Assembly (NCBI GenBank): GCA_009602725.1
Contig: WELB01000100.1
Location: forward strand, 421,731-476,127
Reading direction: 5' to 3'
Length of the DNA: 54,397 nt
From: Spirogloea muscicola
Taxonomy: Eukaryota > Streptophyta > Zygnematophyceae > Spirogloeales > Spirogloeaceae
The translations under genes and the position numbers were made by a program. Under the pieces are notes generated by a model. The model searched no databases, had not been told where the DNA came from, and saw nothing but the letters and a program-made list of their open reading frames with translations. Position 1 is the stretch's first letter, and the number at the start of each line of letters is the position of its first letter. Positions 54,192 to 54,397 of the stretch are shown here, one piece after another.

Positions 54192-54397
54192 GCACGCCCC
54201 TGACGCAAGCTGGCGCTAAGCAGGCTGGCCCGCTGTGGAGTGCAAGGGAGGGCCAAGCCGAGCCAATGCGCTGACCAACGAGGGCAAAGTGAGTGCAACG
54301 GGGCTCCACCAGAGAACAAAGGCCCGCACTACGGCAGACCAAGCGAGGCCGCGCCAGGCGCGGCGACGGCGGCGGCGCCGGCGGCGGCGCCGGCGGC

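Larger units (their letters stand above)
52099..54397. other. terminal intergenic repeat region
   Basis: No gene is recognised. It contains single fold-back arms (52140-52415 reverse, 53250-53490 forward), several forward core copies (about 53015-53050, 53060-53100, 53100-53170, 53925-53965) and one reverse core (53830-53880). The last 40 bases are a GGCGGC/GCCGGC run like those at gene starts, so a neighbouring gene probably begins at or beyond the window end. Confidence 0.55.

Overview
This window is nuclear DNA of a photosynthetic eukaryote, most likely a chlorophyte green alga. Every recognisable gene is split by many short introns (roughly 80 in ten genes). Several products are plant or plastid types: a TOC34 chloroplast-import GTPase, an ALA2-type P4-ATPase, and proteins with alanine/arginine-rich presumptive plastid leaders. 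One intron holds plant-type TTTAGGG-like telomeric repeats. First exons and 5' flanks are very GC-rich with GGC/GCC runs, while introns are near balanced. There is no sign of operons or Shine-Dalgarno sites. I assigned the species group by inference only.

Layout. 0-3.9 kb: repeats and a GC island. 3.9-6.4 kb (+): NDRG/NDL-like alpha/beta-hydrolase-fold protein, 10 exons. 6.4-9.5 kb: no confident gene, then a frameshifted non-LTR reverse-transcriptase tail and a fold-back repeat element. About 9.6-14.1 kb (+): PYROXD2-like FAD oxidoreductase. 15.5-18.9 kb (+): amidohydrolase_2 metal hydrolase, 11 exons. 20.0-29.1 kb (-): ALA2-like P4-ATPase, about 25 exons. 30.2-31.3 kb (-): small membrane protein with a PH-like domain, diverging from a coiled-coil gene at 31.7-33.5 kb (+). 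33.6-35.6 kb (-): universal-stress-domain protein. 35.6-41.4 kb: gene-poor repeat field. 41.4-44.0 kb (+): TOC34 whose P-loop exon is absent from the assembly. 44.4-45.4 kb (+): coding-like exons of an unassigned gene. 45.4-47.6 kb: repeats. 47.6-48.0 kb (+): a 65-residue one-helix membrane protein. 48.6-52.1 kb (-): class I (kynurenine/methionine-type) aminotransferase, 10 exons. 52.1-54.4 kb: repeats, with GC-rich DNA at the end that may start a neighbouring gene.

Exon boundaries were placed by hand from conserved protein blocks plus splice signals. For NDRG, amidohydrolase, the PH-like protein, the stress protein, the small membrane protein and the aminotransferase the summed exons are a whole number of codons. 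The genes share no obvious single pathway. Two link to the plastid (TOC34, and by inference the PH-like protein), one to membrane lipid asymmetry and one to amino-acid metabolism.

The most unusual signals are a modular fold-back repeat family built around a GGGCTG...CAGCCC hairpin core, present in dozens of copies in both orientations between genes. Also notable are four phase-verified GC-AG introns, and single N bases that coincide with damaged 5' gene ends.
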